Shown piece after piece: positions 10,629 through 20,751 of a stretch of DNA of 64,000 nt. The DNA comes from Woeseiaceae bacterium (GTDB lineage Bacteria; Pseudomonadota; Gammaproteobacteria; Steroidobacterales; Woeseiaceae). Both the position numbers and the translations under genes were made by a program. The stretch lies in NCBI GenBank assembly GCA_030065985.1, contig JASJCM010000009.1, positions 62,001-126,000 of the forward strand. Direction: 5' to 3'. How positions within the stretch are numbered: position 1 is the first letter of the stretch; every line of letters begins with the position of its first letter. The notes below the pieces were generated by a model, which saw only the letters and a program-made list of their open reading frames with translations, made no database searches and was not told the DNA's origin.

Positions 10629-11207
10629 ATGGTGATGACAATGAATAACCTGAGATTGATTTCCCTGTTTGCTGTGTTCGCCCTCGCTGGCTGTAGCCAG
10701 GAGTCGGCCGCGCCTGCCGGGGAGGTTGCGGCTGTTGACAAGACGACCGTCGAGAAAGAAAAACCGATGGCGCCGTGGGATGGCGAAGTCGCCAAGGTCG
10801 GCGCACCGTTTCGCATCAGTTACCGGATAATCGGCACGCCGGTTGTCGGCGCGCCGCTCTCAATTGATCTGCGTGTCACGTCGACGCTCGGACAGCCCAG
10901 CGTCGATCTCTCCTATCGCATCCCCGATGCAACAGCGATGACTCTGCACGCTGCGCAGCCCGCCAACCTCGTCGCTGAGTTTGCGGCGAACGAGGACTTC
11001 GTTGATCAGCGCATCACGATCGTGCCGCAGCGTGAGGGGCGCCTGTTCGTGAACGTTGGCGTCGCGATGGACACAGAGACCGGCCGTGCATCGACGACGA
11101 TGGCGATCCCGGTCCAGGTCGGGCAGGGAGCGCGCGATATGGAAGAGCACGGCGAGCTCGGCACCGACGAAAAAGGCGAATCGATCCGGATTCTGACGCC
11201 GGAGTGA
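10629..11207 (+). CDS. Hypothetical lipoprotein
   Basis: Signal and lipobox FAVFALAGCSQES; 7 bp downstream of the preceding gene. Confidence 0.6.
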   Translation: MVMTMNNLRLISLFAVFALAGCSQESAAPAGEVAAVDKTTVEKEKPMAPWDGEVAKVGAPFRISYRIIGTPVVGAPLSIDLRVTSTLGQPSVDLSYRIPDATAMTLHAAQPANLVAEFAANEDFVDQRITIVPQREGRLFVNVGVAMDTETGRASTTMAIPVQVGQGARDMEEHGELGTDEKGESIRILTPE

Positions 11208-11213
11208 GAAAAA

Positions 11214-11238
11214 GGGAAAATTTTCCCATTATTTTTTT
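11214..11238 (+). terminator. Rho-independent terminator
   Basis: GGGAAAATTTTCCC followed by cattaTTTTTTT, directly after the stop at 11207. Confidence 0.75.
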
Positions 11239-11317
11239 CAGAATTGGATTCAGGTCACGGATTGCCAGCCGTGACCTGCCTTAGAGTTATTGGACAGGCT
11301 ACAGGAAAGGCTGGCCA

Positions 11318-14300
11318 ATGCAAGGCGACTTAAGGGACAAGATCAAAGCCGCGACTGAGGAGTCAGGGATAACGAAACCCGATTTCCTCGCCTTGCTCAA
11401 GCTGATTGACCAGCATTATGACAAAATGGAAGCGACAATTACTCAATCTCTTGAGGCTCAGTCGCTCCATTCGCAGACCCAGACCCCGATTGAAGCCATT
11501 TTCGACAGCGTGACCGACGCGCTGCTGTCTGTCGACGCGAAAGGCACCATCCGCAACTGCAATAAGGTCTGCCGCCGTTATTTCGGCGTGTCGCGCAGGC
11601 AGCTGATCGGTACTAACATCAACACGATTCTGTTCGGGCTCGAGGATAAGTCGCTCAGCGAGTTCCTGACGCCCTTCCTGTCGAGTCTCGACGATACCCA
11701 TCCTGGCATGGGTGGGGGCGAGATCAAGGCCATGCGCGCCGATGGCAGCGTCTTCGACGTTCGCATTAATGCGAGCACGCTCGAGACCGTCGGCGGGGAT
11801 GTCTACGTCATCAGCCTGCGCGATATCACCGACCGCATGCGTGCCGAAGTTGCGCTGCGCGAAAACGAGGAACGTTATCGCGCGCTGGTCGAGAACGCGC
11901 CCGAAGCAATCATCGTTTTCGACGTCGACGAGAACCGTTTTACCGATGCGAATGACAACGCGTGCACGCTCTTTAATCTCTCCCGTGCACGCCTGTTGAC
12001 GGTCGGGCCTGAAGCCATCAGCCCGAAGACACAGCCCGACGGCACGCCATCCTTTGGCGTCCGTCGGGGCTACATCGATGCCGCGCTTGCAGGCGAGCAT
12101 CCGACCTTCGAGTGGATGCACAAGGACTCGAATGGCCGTCGCATCCCGTGCGAAGTGCGCTTCAGCCGCTTGCCGTCCGACGACCAGCGGCTGATTCGCG
12201 TCAGCATTACGGACATTGAGGAACGCAAGCGTAACGAAGCGCTCGCGCATGCCCAGAACAAGGTGCTCGAGATGATCGCCGCGAGCATGCCGTACGACCG
12301 CACGCTGCGCGCGATCTGCCGCTTCGTTGAAAAGATTGGTCCCGGGTTCAAAGCTGCGATCATGTCGCTCGATGTCGCGAAACAGACGCTATCGGTGGAG
12401 CAGGCGCCTAGCCTGCCCGAGTCATTCAAGCTCTGCCTCGACTTCGTCAAGGTGGATCCGGACAGCCTGACCTGCGGCTCCGCCGTCCATCATGTGCAGG
12501 ATCGTATCTCGGAAGACCTTGCCAATGATCCCTGCTGGCAGGGCGTGGACAAGGAAGCCGCTCGGAACGGCATTCGCGCTGCCTGGTCTTTCCCGGTGTA
12601 TGGCGCGGCGAATCGCGTTATCGGCACGCTCGACGTGTACCTCGACGAGGCCCGCGCACCGGGCACCGACGAACTCGACAAGCTGGGTCGCATGGCGCGC
12701 CTGGCCGGCATTGCCATCAAACGTCAGCTCGATGAGCAACGTCTTCGCACGAGCGAGGCACGCTATCGCGGCCTGTTCGAGAACGTCGTCGACGGCGTTT
12801 ACATCGCCTCCCGCGATGGCGATATCATCACGGCCAACCCGGCACTCGTCGAAATGCTCGGTTACGACAATGTCGAAGATCTCAAGGCGGCGGGTCAGAC
12901 CACGGTGCTGTACGTCAACCCGATTGACCGCGAGCGCGTGTTTGCGCGGCTCGAGGCACAGGGCATCGTCAAAAACTTCGAGTACCGGCTGCGCCGCAAG
13001 GACGGTTCTGAAATCGTCGTGCTCGAAAATTCGCGGGCCATCTATGACGACAAGAACAACCTGATTGCCCACGAAGGAACGATTACCGATATCACGGAAC
13101 GCAAACGTGCGGAGACCCGCGTGTTCGAGGAGAAAGAACGCGCGCAGGTCACGCTGCAGTCAATCGGTGATGGCGTTATCACGACCGATGCGGACGGCCT
13201 GGTCGATTACATCAACCCGGTGGCGCAGGACCTGACCGGCTGGGACATGCGCAGCGCGCGTGGTATGCCCGTTACGGACCTGATGATGATCGTTAACGAG
13301 CACACGCGTGCATCGTGCGAGAACCCGGTTGTGCGCTGCCTCAAGGAAGGTCGCACCATCACGCTGCCCGAGAACTCGGTGCTGATTACGAAGGACGGCG
13401 ACGAGGTGCCGATCCAGGACTCAGCGGCGCCGATTCGCGATCGCATAGGCAACATCATCGGCTCGGTCATGGTGTTCCACGATGTCAGCAAGGAAACACG
13501 GCTGTTCCGCCAGCTGAGTTACCAAGCATCGCATGACACGCTGACCGGTCTGATCAACCGTCGCGAGTTCGAGAATCGTCTCGTCACCGCGCTCGACAAG
13601 ATCAAGTCGAACACAGAGGAAACACACGCGCTGCTGTATGTCGATCTTGACCAGTTCAAGGTCGTCAACGACACCTTCGGTCACACGGCCGGCGATGCGC
13701 TGCTGGGCCAGCTGTCCGAGTTGATCCATGCAAACATCCGTTCGACCGATGTGCTTGCGCGACTCGGCGGCGACGAGTTCGGCATCCTGCTCGAACGTTG
13801 CGACAAGGAGCGTGCCATTAAAGTCGCCGAAGCAATACGCGGTTCGATCGAGGGTTACCGCTTCGAGTGGCAGGACTCGTTTACGACAGTGCGTTGCTCG
13901 ATTGGTGTCGTCCTTGTCACGAACGAACATGCGGATGATGTTGCCGGCCTCATGAGCTCGGCTGATGTCGCGTGTTACTCCGCGAAGGATATGGGACGCA
14001 ACCAGGTCCACTTCTATCGCGACAGCGATGCGTCGTTACGCCACGAGGAGATGAAGTGGGTATCGCGCATCACGAGCGCCGTCGAAGACGATCGACTCGA
14101 ACTTTTCTACCAGCCGATCATCGGCATCGGCGACGACAACGGTGAGCATCGTGGCCATTACGAGCTGCTGCTGCGCATGCGCGATGAAGACGGCCAGCTC
14201 GTCAGCCCGGATCAGTTCATTCCGGCCGCCGAACGTTACAACCTGATGTCGACGCTCGATCGCTGGGTGATTCATGAAGCGCTGTCGCAGCTTGCGGACC

Positions 14301-14833
14301 GCAGCGAGGAAGGCGAGGCGCGTTACACGCTCGCAATCAACCTCTCCGGAACATCGCTGAGCGAAGACCGCTTCCTCGATTTCGTGATCGACGAACTTGA
14401 GAAACAGAAACTCCCGCACGGCGCGATTTGTTTCGAGATTACTGAGACCGCCGCAATCTCGAACCTCGCACGTGTCGTCCACTTTATGCAGGCGCTGAAG
14501 AAACTCGGCTGCAAGTTCTCCCTCGACGACTTCGGTAGCGGCCTGTCGTCATTCACGTACCTCAAGAACCTGCCCGTCGACTATCTCAAGATCGACGGCC
14601 AGTTCATCAGCAACGTCGCCGAAGACAACGTCGACGAGAGCATGGTCAAAGCCATCCACGAAGTTGGCAGTGCCATGGGCATCGAGACGATTGCCGAACG
14701 CGTCGAGACGCGTGAAGTGCTCGACAAACTGGGCTCACTCGGCGTCGAATTCGCACAGGGCTACTACATTGCACGCCCGACCTCGGTTGAGTCTTTCGAG
14801 CCCTGGGACGAAGACGCCAAGCTGCTCGCCTAG
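11318..14833 (+). CDS. Multi-PAS/GAF GGDEF-EAL c-di-GMP protein
   Basis: Several PAS repeats, RLGGDEFGILLE, YELLLRMRDE and DDFGSGLSSFTYLKNLPVDYLKID. Confidence 0.9.
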   Translation: MQGDLRDKIKAATEESGITKPDFLALLKLIDQHYDKMEATITQSLEAQSLHSQTQTPIEAIFDSVTDALLSVDAKGTIRNCNKVCRRYFGVSRRQLIGTNINTILFGLEDKSLSEFLTPFLSSLDDTHPGMGGGEIKAMRADGSVFDVRINASTLETVGGDVYVISLRDITDRMRAEVALRENEERYRALVENAPEAIIVFDVDENRFTDANDNACTLFNLSRARLLTVGPEAISPKTQPDGTPSFGVRRGYIDAALAGEHPTFEWMHKDSNGRRIPCEVRFSRLPSDDQRLIRVSITDIEERKRNEALAHAQNKVLEMIAASMPYDRTLRAICRFVEKIGPGFKAAIMSLDVAKQTLSVEQAPSLPESFKLCLDFVKVDPDSLTCGSAVHHVQDRISEDLANDPCWQGVDKEAARNGIRAAWSFPVYGAANRVIGTLDVYLDEARAPGTDELDKLGRMARLAGIAIKRQLDEQRLRTSEARYRGLFENVVDGVYIASRDGDIITANPALVEMLGYDNVEDLKAAGQTTVLYVNPIDRERVFARLEAQGIVKNFEYRLRRKDGSEIVVLENSRAIYDDKNNLIAHEGTITDITERKRAETRVFEEKERAQVTLQSIGDGVITTDADGLVDYINPVAQDLTGWDMRSARGMPVTDLMMIVNEHTRASCENPVVRCLKEGRTITLPENSVLITKDGDEVPIQDSAAPIRDRIGNIIGSVMVFHDVSKETRLFRQLSYQASHDTLTGLINRREFENRLVTALDKIKSNTEETHALLYVDLDQFKVVNDTFGHTAGDALLGQLSELIHANIRSTDVLARLGGDEFGILLERCDKERAIKVAEAIRGSIEGYRFEWQDSFTTVRCSIGVVLVTNEHADDVAGLMSSADVACYSAKDMGRNQVHFYRDSDASLRHEEMKWVSRITSAVEDDRLELFYQPIIGIGDDNGEHRGHYELLLRMRDEDGQLVSPDQFIPAAERYNLMSTLDRWVIHEALSQLADRSEEGEARYTLAINLSGTSLSEDRFLDFVIDELEKQKLPHGAICFEITETAAISNLARVVHFMQALKKLGCKFSLDDFGSGLSSFTYLKNLPVDYLKIDGQFISNVAEDNVDESMVKAIHEVGSAMGIETIAERVETREVLDKLGSLGVEFAQGYYIARPTSVESFEPWDEDAKLLA

Positions 14834-14914
14834 CGCGAATCCGCACTTTCCACGCTGGCGTTACGGCGTTGTTGCGGTAAACTGACCTGCATTCAGGTAT
14901 TGCGCAGACAGGGA

Positions 14915-15727
14915 ATGACGCGAGAGCAGCACCCGGGCATCGTGCACGCATTACTAGGCCCCGACGAGCCCGGACCCTACAGGGTACTTAACCCATTGGC
15001 TGAACAGCCAATTCTTCTCGTATGCGACCATGCCAGCCACCGCTTTCCAAAATCCCTTGGCGATATGGGTCTGGACCCGTTCGCACGTCGCTGCCACCTG
15101 GCCATCGATATCGGTGCCGGGCCCCTGACCGAGAAGCTCGCGGAAAGTCTCGGCGTTACAGCCGTGGTGCATAACTACTCGCGCCTCGTGGTCGACTGCA
15201 ATCGCCAGCTCATGGACCCCAGTGCATTTTTGCAGTACGGCGACGGTATTCTCGTGCCGGGTAATACCAATCTGCGGCAGTCCGACAGGGACCTGCGGGC
15301 AAGCACACTGTACTGGCCGTACCACGTTGCGATTGAAGAGCAGGTCACGCGTTTGCGGAACGCAGGACCGTTGCCCGCGTTCATCTCGATTCACAGCTTT
15401 ACGCCCGTACTGAACGGCGAGTCACGCGAATGGCAGATGGGAGTGCTGTGGGACAAGGACGAGAAGACGCGCGACATATTCCTCGAGGGACTGCGCGGCG
15501 CCGGATATCACGTTGGTGACAACGAACCGTACTCGGGTAAGGCGCCACAGGACTTCACGATTGACCATCACGCCGAGGAACTCGGCTTGCCGCATATCGG
15601 TATCGAAATTCGGCAAGATCTGATTGACGACGAGGCCGGTGTGGCGGAGATTGCGGCAGTGATGCACGACATCATCGGGTCACTACCTGAGCGGCTGGAG
15701 ATGAAGAACGATCGCATAACCGCGTAG
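14915..15727 (+). CDS. N-formylglutamate amidohydrolase family protein
   Basis: CDHASHRFP, DIGAG, IHSFTPVLNG, GIEIRQDLI. Confidence 0.8.
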   Translation: MTREQHPGIVHALLGPDEPGPYRVLNPLAEQPILLVCDHASHRFPKSLGDMGLDPFARRCHLAIDIGAGPLTEKLAESLGVTAVVHNYSRLVVDCNRQLMDPSAFLQYGDGILVPGNTNLRQSDRDLRASTLYWPYHVAIEEQVTRLRNAGPLPAFISIHSFTPVLNGESREWQMGVLWDKDEKTRDIFLEGLRGAGYHVGDNEPYSGKAPQDFTIDHHAEELGLPHIGIEIRQDLIDDEAGVAEIAAVMHDIIGSLPERLEMKNDRITA

Positions 15728-15766
15728 CCGCCCGGCAATAGGCCGATAATAAGAAAGGGGCAGGGG

Positions 15767-16903
15767 ATGGGCACTAACGAGCCGTCATTTACGCTCGGCA
15801 TAGAAGAAGAATATCTGTTGGTCGACAAGGAGACGCGAGGTCTCGTTATCGATCCGCCTGAAAGCCTGATGGCCGAGGCCGAGGAGAAGTGCGGCCCGCA
15901 GGTCACGTCGGAATTGCTGCGTTCGCAGATCGAGGTTGGCACCAAGGTCAGCGCCAATATCCAGGAAGCGCACGAAGATCTCGCGCACCTGCGCCGCAGC
16001 GTCATCGAGGTCGCTAACAACCACGGCCTGGCACCGATCGCCGCGTCGACGCATCCGTTCTCCGCCTGGCGAGAGCAGAAGCACACCGAGAAAGACCGCT
16101 ACGACCAGCTGACGCATGAAATGCAGGGTGCTGCGCGTCGGCTCATGATTTGCGGCATGCACGTCCATGTCGGCATCGACGACGACGAATTACGCATCGA
16201 CCTGATGAACCAGATGTCGTATTTCCTGCCGCATCTGCTCGCGCTGTCGTGCTCGTCACCGTTCTGGCTGGGACACGACACGGGTCTCAAGAGCTATCGA
16301 CTGACAATCTTTGACGCGTTGCCGCGCACCGGCATACCGGAGCGGTTCGCGAGCTGGGCCGAGTACGAGCGACATGTCGGCATCATGCAAAAGGCCGGGC
16401 TGATCGAAGACTCGACTCGAATCTGGTGGGACCTCCGTCCCAGCGGTCGCTACCCGACGCTCGAAACGCGCGTCATGGATGTGTGCACCCGCCTCAAGGA
16501 TTGCATCTCGCTCGCGGCCTTGCTCGCCTGCACCTTGCGCATGTTGTGGCGACTGCGCATGCGCAACCAGCGCTGGCGAATTTACACGCCAATGCTGATT
16601 CGTGAGAACCGCTGGCGAGCGATGCGCTACAGTTTCGACGAGGGGCTGATTGACCTTGCCAAGGGTGAGGTCGTGCCGTTCAGCGACCTGTTGGATGAAC
16701 TGTGCTCGCTGATCTGGGACGATGCGAAAGCGCTCGGTTGCGAAAAGGAAATCAGCGGCGTCCACGATATCCTGACGCGCGGCACGAGCGCGCACCGCCA
16801 GCTCAAGGACTACGAGCTCGAACGGGCCTCAGGCGCAAGCGTTGAGGACAGCCTCAAGGCCGTCGTCGATACGTTGATTCACGACACGGCCAAAGGCCTG
16901 TAG
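15767..16903 (+). CDS. Carboxylate-amine ligase (YbdK-like glutamate-cysteine ligase family 2)
   Basis: FTLGIEEEYLLVD, STHPFSAW, GMHVHVGI, RYPTLETRVMDVC. Confidence 0.88.
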   Translation: MGTNEPSFTLGIEEEYLLVDKETRGLVIDPPESLMAEAEEKCGPQVTSELLRSQIEVGTKVSANIQEAHEDLAHLRRSVIEVANNHGLAPIAASTHPFSAWREQKHTEKDRYDQLTHEMQGAARRLMICGMHVHVGIDDDELRIDLMNQMSYFLPHLLALSCSSPFWLGHDTGLKSYRLTIFDALPRTGIPERFASWAEYERHVGIMQKAGLIEDSTRIWWDLRPSGRYPTLETRVMDVCTRLKDCISLAALLACTLRMLWRLRMRNQRWRIYTPMLIRENRWRAMRYSFDEGLIDLAKGEVVPFSDLLDELCSLIWDDAKALGCEKEISGVHDILTRGTSAHRQLKDYELERASGASVEDSLKAVVDTLIHDTAKGL

Positions 16904-17007
16904 CGGCGGGCTTTTAGACTGTATCCAAGTCGTTTTGTGAACTACGACACACTGTGCCGTCCGGAATGGGGCACAGGTCGCATTATGTTGTGCCGAAGCC
17001 CGATAGC

Positions 17008-18936
17008 ATGGGCAACATGGTGTCGTTTACCTCAATTTTGCCGCCGATCCTGGCGGTGTCGGCCGTGGCGTACGCAATCCTTGCTGTACGCGTGGCGCGC
17101 ACGACCCCCGAAAACCCGAACAACCTGATCAGCTTCTTCCTGTTTCTCGTCGCCGGCATGGTGGCGGGCTCGGCGTTCTCCTACGGCGCGACGGATGCCA
17201 CCTTGTACGGCATCGGGCGCACGCTGAGCTTCTTCTCGGCTGGCTTCATACCCGTCGTGTTCTACCTGATCTACCGCGAGTTCACGGTAGGCAAAGCGCA
17301 CCCGATACTGATCGCAATGCTCTGTATCATCCCGATATCGACAACGGTGCTCGCGCTGACGAATTCGATGCATGAGATGATCTGGCAGGCCGTCGAAACG
17401 CCATCCGGGCTCATCTTCTCGGAGATGCTCGATCATCCCTGGTACCGGCAGATTTATGCGCCATATACCTACGGGCTGTTTGCGCTCTCAATGCTGCTGC
17501 TGATCAGTCGCTTGCCAACGATCGCGCCCGCGCATCGCGGGCGCATACTGCTGTTGCTCGTTGCCGCGGTACTGCCGTTCAGTATCAGTATCGCGAACTC
17601 GTTCTTCGGCATCGGCCCGCCGGAATTCCCGTTCACGACAACGTCGATGACCGTGATGTTCCCATTGTTCGCCTACGTCAGCCTGAAGCTGCGCCTGCAT
17701 GAGTTCAGCCCGCTGGCCTACCAAACCCTGTTCGACCACGTCCGTGACCCGATCTTCGTACTCGACAGCGACCAACGCATCATCTGTGCGAACCAGGCTG
17801 CTGAGCAGCTGCTCCAGGGTTCCGAACATGAACTGATCGGGAGAAAGCTCTGGGAGGACTTTCCGGAAGCGCGTGCGATCATCGAGCAGGCGAAGGACCT
17901 TGACCTGACACAGACGTTGCGCATGGACACGAACAATGTCTACGAGGTCAGCGTCGGTCCGCTGACCGGCCCCAAAGGACAGAATCTGGGCATGGTCGTT
18001 ACGTGCCGCGACGTCACCGAGCGTCGCCAGGCCCTCGAGAAGCTGGCCGAGAGCGAGCACCTCGTGCGTACGCTGATCGAAACCTCATCGAACGGCATCC
18101 TGCGCTTCTCGCGCGACGAGAGCGATGCGGGCCGCAAGTTCCGTTGCGTCTTTGCCAACCGCGCTGCCGAAGGCTTTGCAGGCGAGGGCGCCGGCACGCT
18201 CGTTGGCATGCCGCTCGAGAAACTCAAGCAGTTCGACCCTGAGCGGCTGCTACGCCACTTCACCGCAGAAGACCAGCCGGTGTCACAGGTCAGCTTCGAA
18301 GTGCACAGCGATATCGAGGACGGCGACCGCTGGCTGCGTATCGTCGCCGAACCGGTTGGCGACGACTTCTCGGTGACGCTGATCGATATCACGCAACGCA
18401 AGCGCAACGAGGACAAGATGCTCGCGGACGCGCTTTGCGACCCGCTTACCGGGGTTCTCAATCGTCGCGGTTTCGAAAAGGAAGCGGCGGCATGCATTCG
18501 TCGCAGCAGCGTCGGCGCGGTGCTCTACCTCGACCTCAATCAGTTCAAATCAATCAATGACCGCTTCGGTCACCAGGCCGGCGATGCATTGCTTAAGGCG
18601 TTCGGTCATCGCCTCGAATTCTGCCTGCGACCGGAAGACGTGCTCGGACGCCTGGGCGGCGATGAGTTTGCCATTGTGCTGCCCGGCGTGGGCGTCGAGG
18701 ACGTGAAGCACATCGCCGAGCGTCTGGTACAGACGTCGTCCGAGGCTTACATCATTCAGGGCCAGGAAATTACGTGTACGGCCAGCGTTGGTATCGCGTT
18801 GATACCAAAGCATGGCGAGGAACTCTGGCACCTGCTCAGCGTGGCCGACGAGGCCATGTACGGCGCGAAGAACATTTCCGAAGAAGAAGCGGCCAACGAT
18901 CGTGCCGCCTACGTGGACGCCGCTACCGCGAACTAG
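17008..18936 (+). CDS. N-terminal 7TM, PAS, GGDEF diguanylate cyclase
   Basis: Hydrophobic N-terminus, PAS repeats, GRLGGDEFAIVLP. Confidence 0.85.
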   Translation: MGNMVSFTSILPPILAVSAVAYAILAVRVARTTPENPNNLISFFLFLVAGMVAGSAFSYGATDATLYGIGRTLSFFSAGFIPVVFYLIYREFTVGKAHPILIAMLCIIPISTTVLALTNSMHEMIWQAVETPSGLIFSEMLDHPWYRQIYAPYTYGLFALSMLLLISRLPTIAPAHRGRILLLLVAAVLPFSISIANSFFGIGPPEFPFTTTSMTVMFPLFAYVSLKLRLHEFSPLAYQTLFDHVRDPIFVLDSDQRIICANQAAEQLLQGSEHELIGRKLWEDFPEARAIIEQAKDLDLTQTLRMDTNNVYEVSVGPLTGPKGQNLGMVVTCRDVTERRQALEKLAESEHLVRTLIETSSNGILRFSRDESDAGRKFRCVFANRAAEGFAGEGAGTLVGMPLEKLKQFDPERLLRHFTAEDQPVSQVSFEVHSDIEDGDRWLRIVAEPVGDDFSVTLIDITQRKRNEDKMLADALCDPLTGVLNRRGFEKEAAACIRRSSVGAVLYLDLNQFKSINDRFGHQAGDALLKAFGHRLEFCLRPEDVLGRLGGDEFAIVLPGVGVEDVKHIAERLVQTSSEAYIIQGQEITCTASVGIALIPKHGEELWHLLSVADEAMYGAKNISEEEAANDRAAYVDAATAN

Positions 18937-19408
18937 TCCTGCTTTCCGAATCACGGTGGATTGTGTTCAGCCGCTCTCGTAACTCGTCGGGACGAAGTGA
19001 CTCCAGCGGCAGATCCACCATTGCTTCGATGCGCGCCCGCAGACGCGCGTAGGCGGCGTCGAAATCGCCGTCAGCGGCCGGGTCCGGTATTCCCCAGTGT
19101 GCTGTTACAGGTGCACCGTTCCAGATGGGGCAGCACTCACCGGCTGCGTTGTCGCAGACCGTGATTACGATGTCTATCGGGGGGGCATCAGGTCCGCTGA
19201 ACCGATCCCAGGATTTGGATTCGAGATCACTGACCCGGTGACCTTCGTGCTGAAGCTTCTCGATAGCGCCCGGGTTGACCGTGCCAACCGGCCGGCTGCC
19301 CGCACTGAATGCGCGCAGCGCAGGCGCGCCAATGTCATTGATCAGCACTTCACCGAGAATGCTGCGCGCAGAATTTCCCGTGCACAGCACAAGAACGTTG
19401 GTGGTCAT
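18923..19408 (-). CDS. arsC: Arsenate reductase, LMW-phosphatase family
   Basis: VLVLCTGNSARSILGE, VITVCDNAAGECCP. Confidence 0.88.
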   Translation of the reverse strand: MTTNVLVLCTGNSARSILGEVLINDIGAPALRAFSAGSRPVGTVNPGAIEKLQHEGHRVSDLESKSWDRFSGPDAPPIDIVITVCDNAAGECCPIWNGAPVTAHWGIPDPAADGDFDAAYARLRARIEAMVDLPLESLRPDELRERLNTIHRDSESRTSSR

Positions 19409-20751
19409 CAGGGCAATGAAATGTCAACGAGGTCGATGATAGCTGGATCGACGTTGTCCACTGCGATCAGTTCGACGACACCGCCTATCACGAGTTCGAG
19501 CGGGAACCCTGAGACCACCACATTGCCCGTCAATGTATCCGTCAGGTAGAGGTCGTAACTCCCTTCTTCCAGCGCAACGACCGAGGACGGCCCGCCGTAA
19601 CGAACGTCAAACAAGATCGCACCGACATCGTCGTTGAACTCGCCGCCGCGGTCGACCAGAAACGCGTTAAAGCGACGGTTGTTGGCAGCACCGTGAAAAA
19701 TGACGAGCCTTGCACTCGTCGTATAGGCTGCGCGGTCCGGGACCAGTCCGGTCGCCACTGCACTTGACGCGTCGCCCACAACGTAGATGTTCGAAAACGT
19801 CGCCGAGGGTCGCGCCGTAAAGAGCTGTTCGATCAGAATTTGCGCCGTGCTTCCGGCAGGCGTGAAGTAAAAGGTCCGATCGGTGGTTGTCGTGTCGAGG
19901 TATGGCGTCGCGCCAGCGAACGGTACGTTAGCGGCGACGAGGTTGGTCAACTGGTCGTCGTCATAGATATCCACCGCGCCGACTTCAAGCGACGTGTTAA
20001 TGAATCGTACCTGTGGTGGGCTCGTGATGTCGCCAAACGCGATCGCGGTACCGTCGCCCGTCATCGAACGCACAGCGACCGTCCCTGCATCGTTGGCGTC
20101 GCCGTCATACACCGTAATGATATGCGCGAACCCCGCGGGCAGGCTCGTGTCCTGGGTCACGAAGTACACGGTATTCACGTCATTCGCCGCCGTGACGGTC
20201 AAAACGAAGTCGCCGGCTTCGAAGTCGGCCGGGTCGGAAATCTCGCCGAATGATAGCGACGCGGCCGGCGGATTCGTACCCGGCACCGTGCCAGCTGGAT
20301 CGAAATAGATATCGATGTCGCCGAGCGTGTTACTGCCGTGCGAGAAACGTGTTTCCAGGACAGTACCTTCCGCGTCAAACGTGCGAATGTCGCCATCCCA
20401 GATGGCTATGTCCGGGTTGTTGATGTCACCCGACAGGAAGAAGATCAGCTCGCGGTCTTTTTCGACCTGGAGCGTTCGCGAGGCGACACGCGACAGCGCG
20501 CTCGCACCGGGTACGATGATGTCGAAATTAAACGTGTAGCTGAAGTCGTCGTAGTCAGCGGGCGATGAGGAATTCTTGTAACTCACCTGGGAAATCAGAA
20601 GCTCCTCAATAAGAAACCGCACCGGCGGCGACCCCGGGATCGCGTTGATCATGCGGATGTTGCCTTTACCGGTCGGGTTCGGCAGCGCCGAATCGCCACC
20701 GCAGGCAACGAGCGTGACGAGGCACGCAACCAGAAACAAAATCCGTTTCAT
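19408..20751 (-). CDS. DUF4397-like lipoprotein
   Basis: Lipobox LVTLVACGGD; IRMINAIPGSPPVRF and VRFINTSLEVGAVDIYDDD repeat style. Confidence 0.6.
   Translation of the reverse strand: MKRILFLVACLVTLVACGGDSALPNPTGKGNIRMINAIPGSPPVRFLIEELLISQVSYKNSSSPADYDDFSYTFNFDIIVPGASALSRVASRTLQVEKDRELIFFLSGDINNPDIAIWDGDIRTFDAEGTVLETRFSHGSNTLGDIDIYFDPAGTVPGTNPPAASLSFGEISDPADFEAGDFVLTVTAANDVNTVYFVTQDTSLPAGFAHIITVYDGDANDAGTVAVRSMTGDGTAIAFGDITSPPQVRFINTSLEVGAVDIYDDDQLTNLVAANVPFAGATPYLDTTTTDRTFYFTPAGSTAQILIEQLFTARPSATFSNIYVVGDASSAVATGLVPDRAAYTTSARLVIFHGAANNRRFNAFLVDRGGEFNDDVGAILFDVRYGGPSSVVALEEGSYDLYLTDTLTGNVVVSGFPLELVIGGVVELIAVDNVDPAIIDLVDISLP

Noticed and set aside
9614-10816. 400-aa minus ORF under the lipoprotein gene
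   Set aside because: Antisense shadow of a supported CDS; no domain signature.
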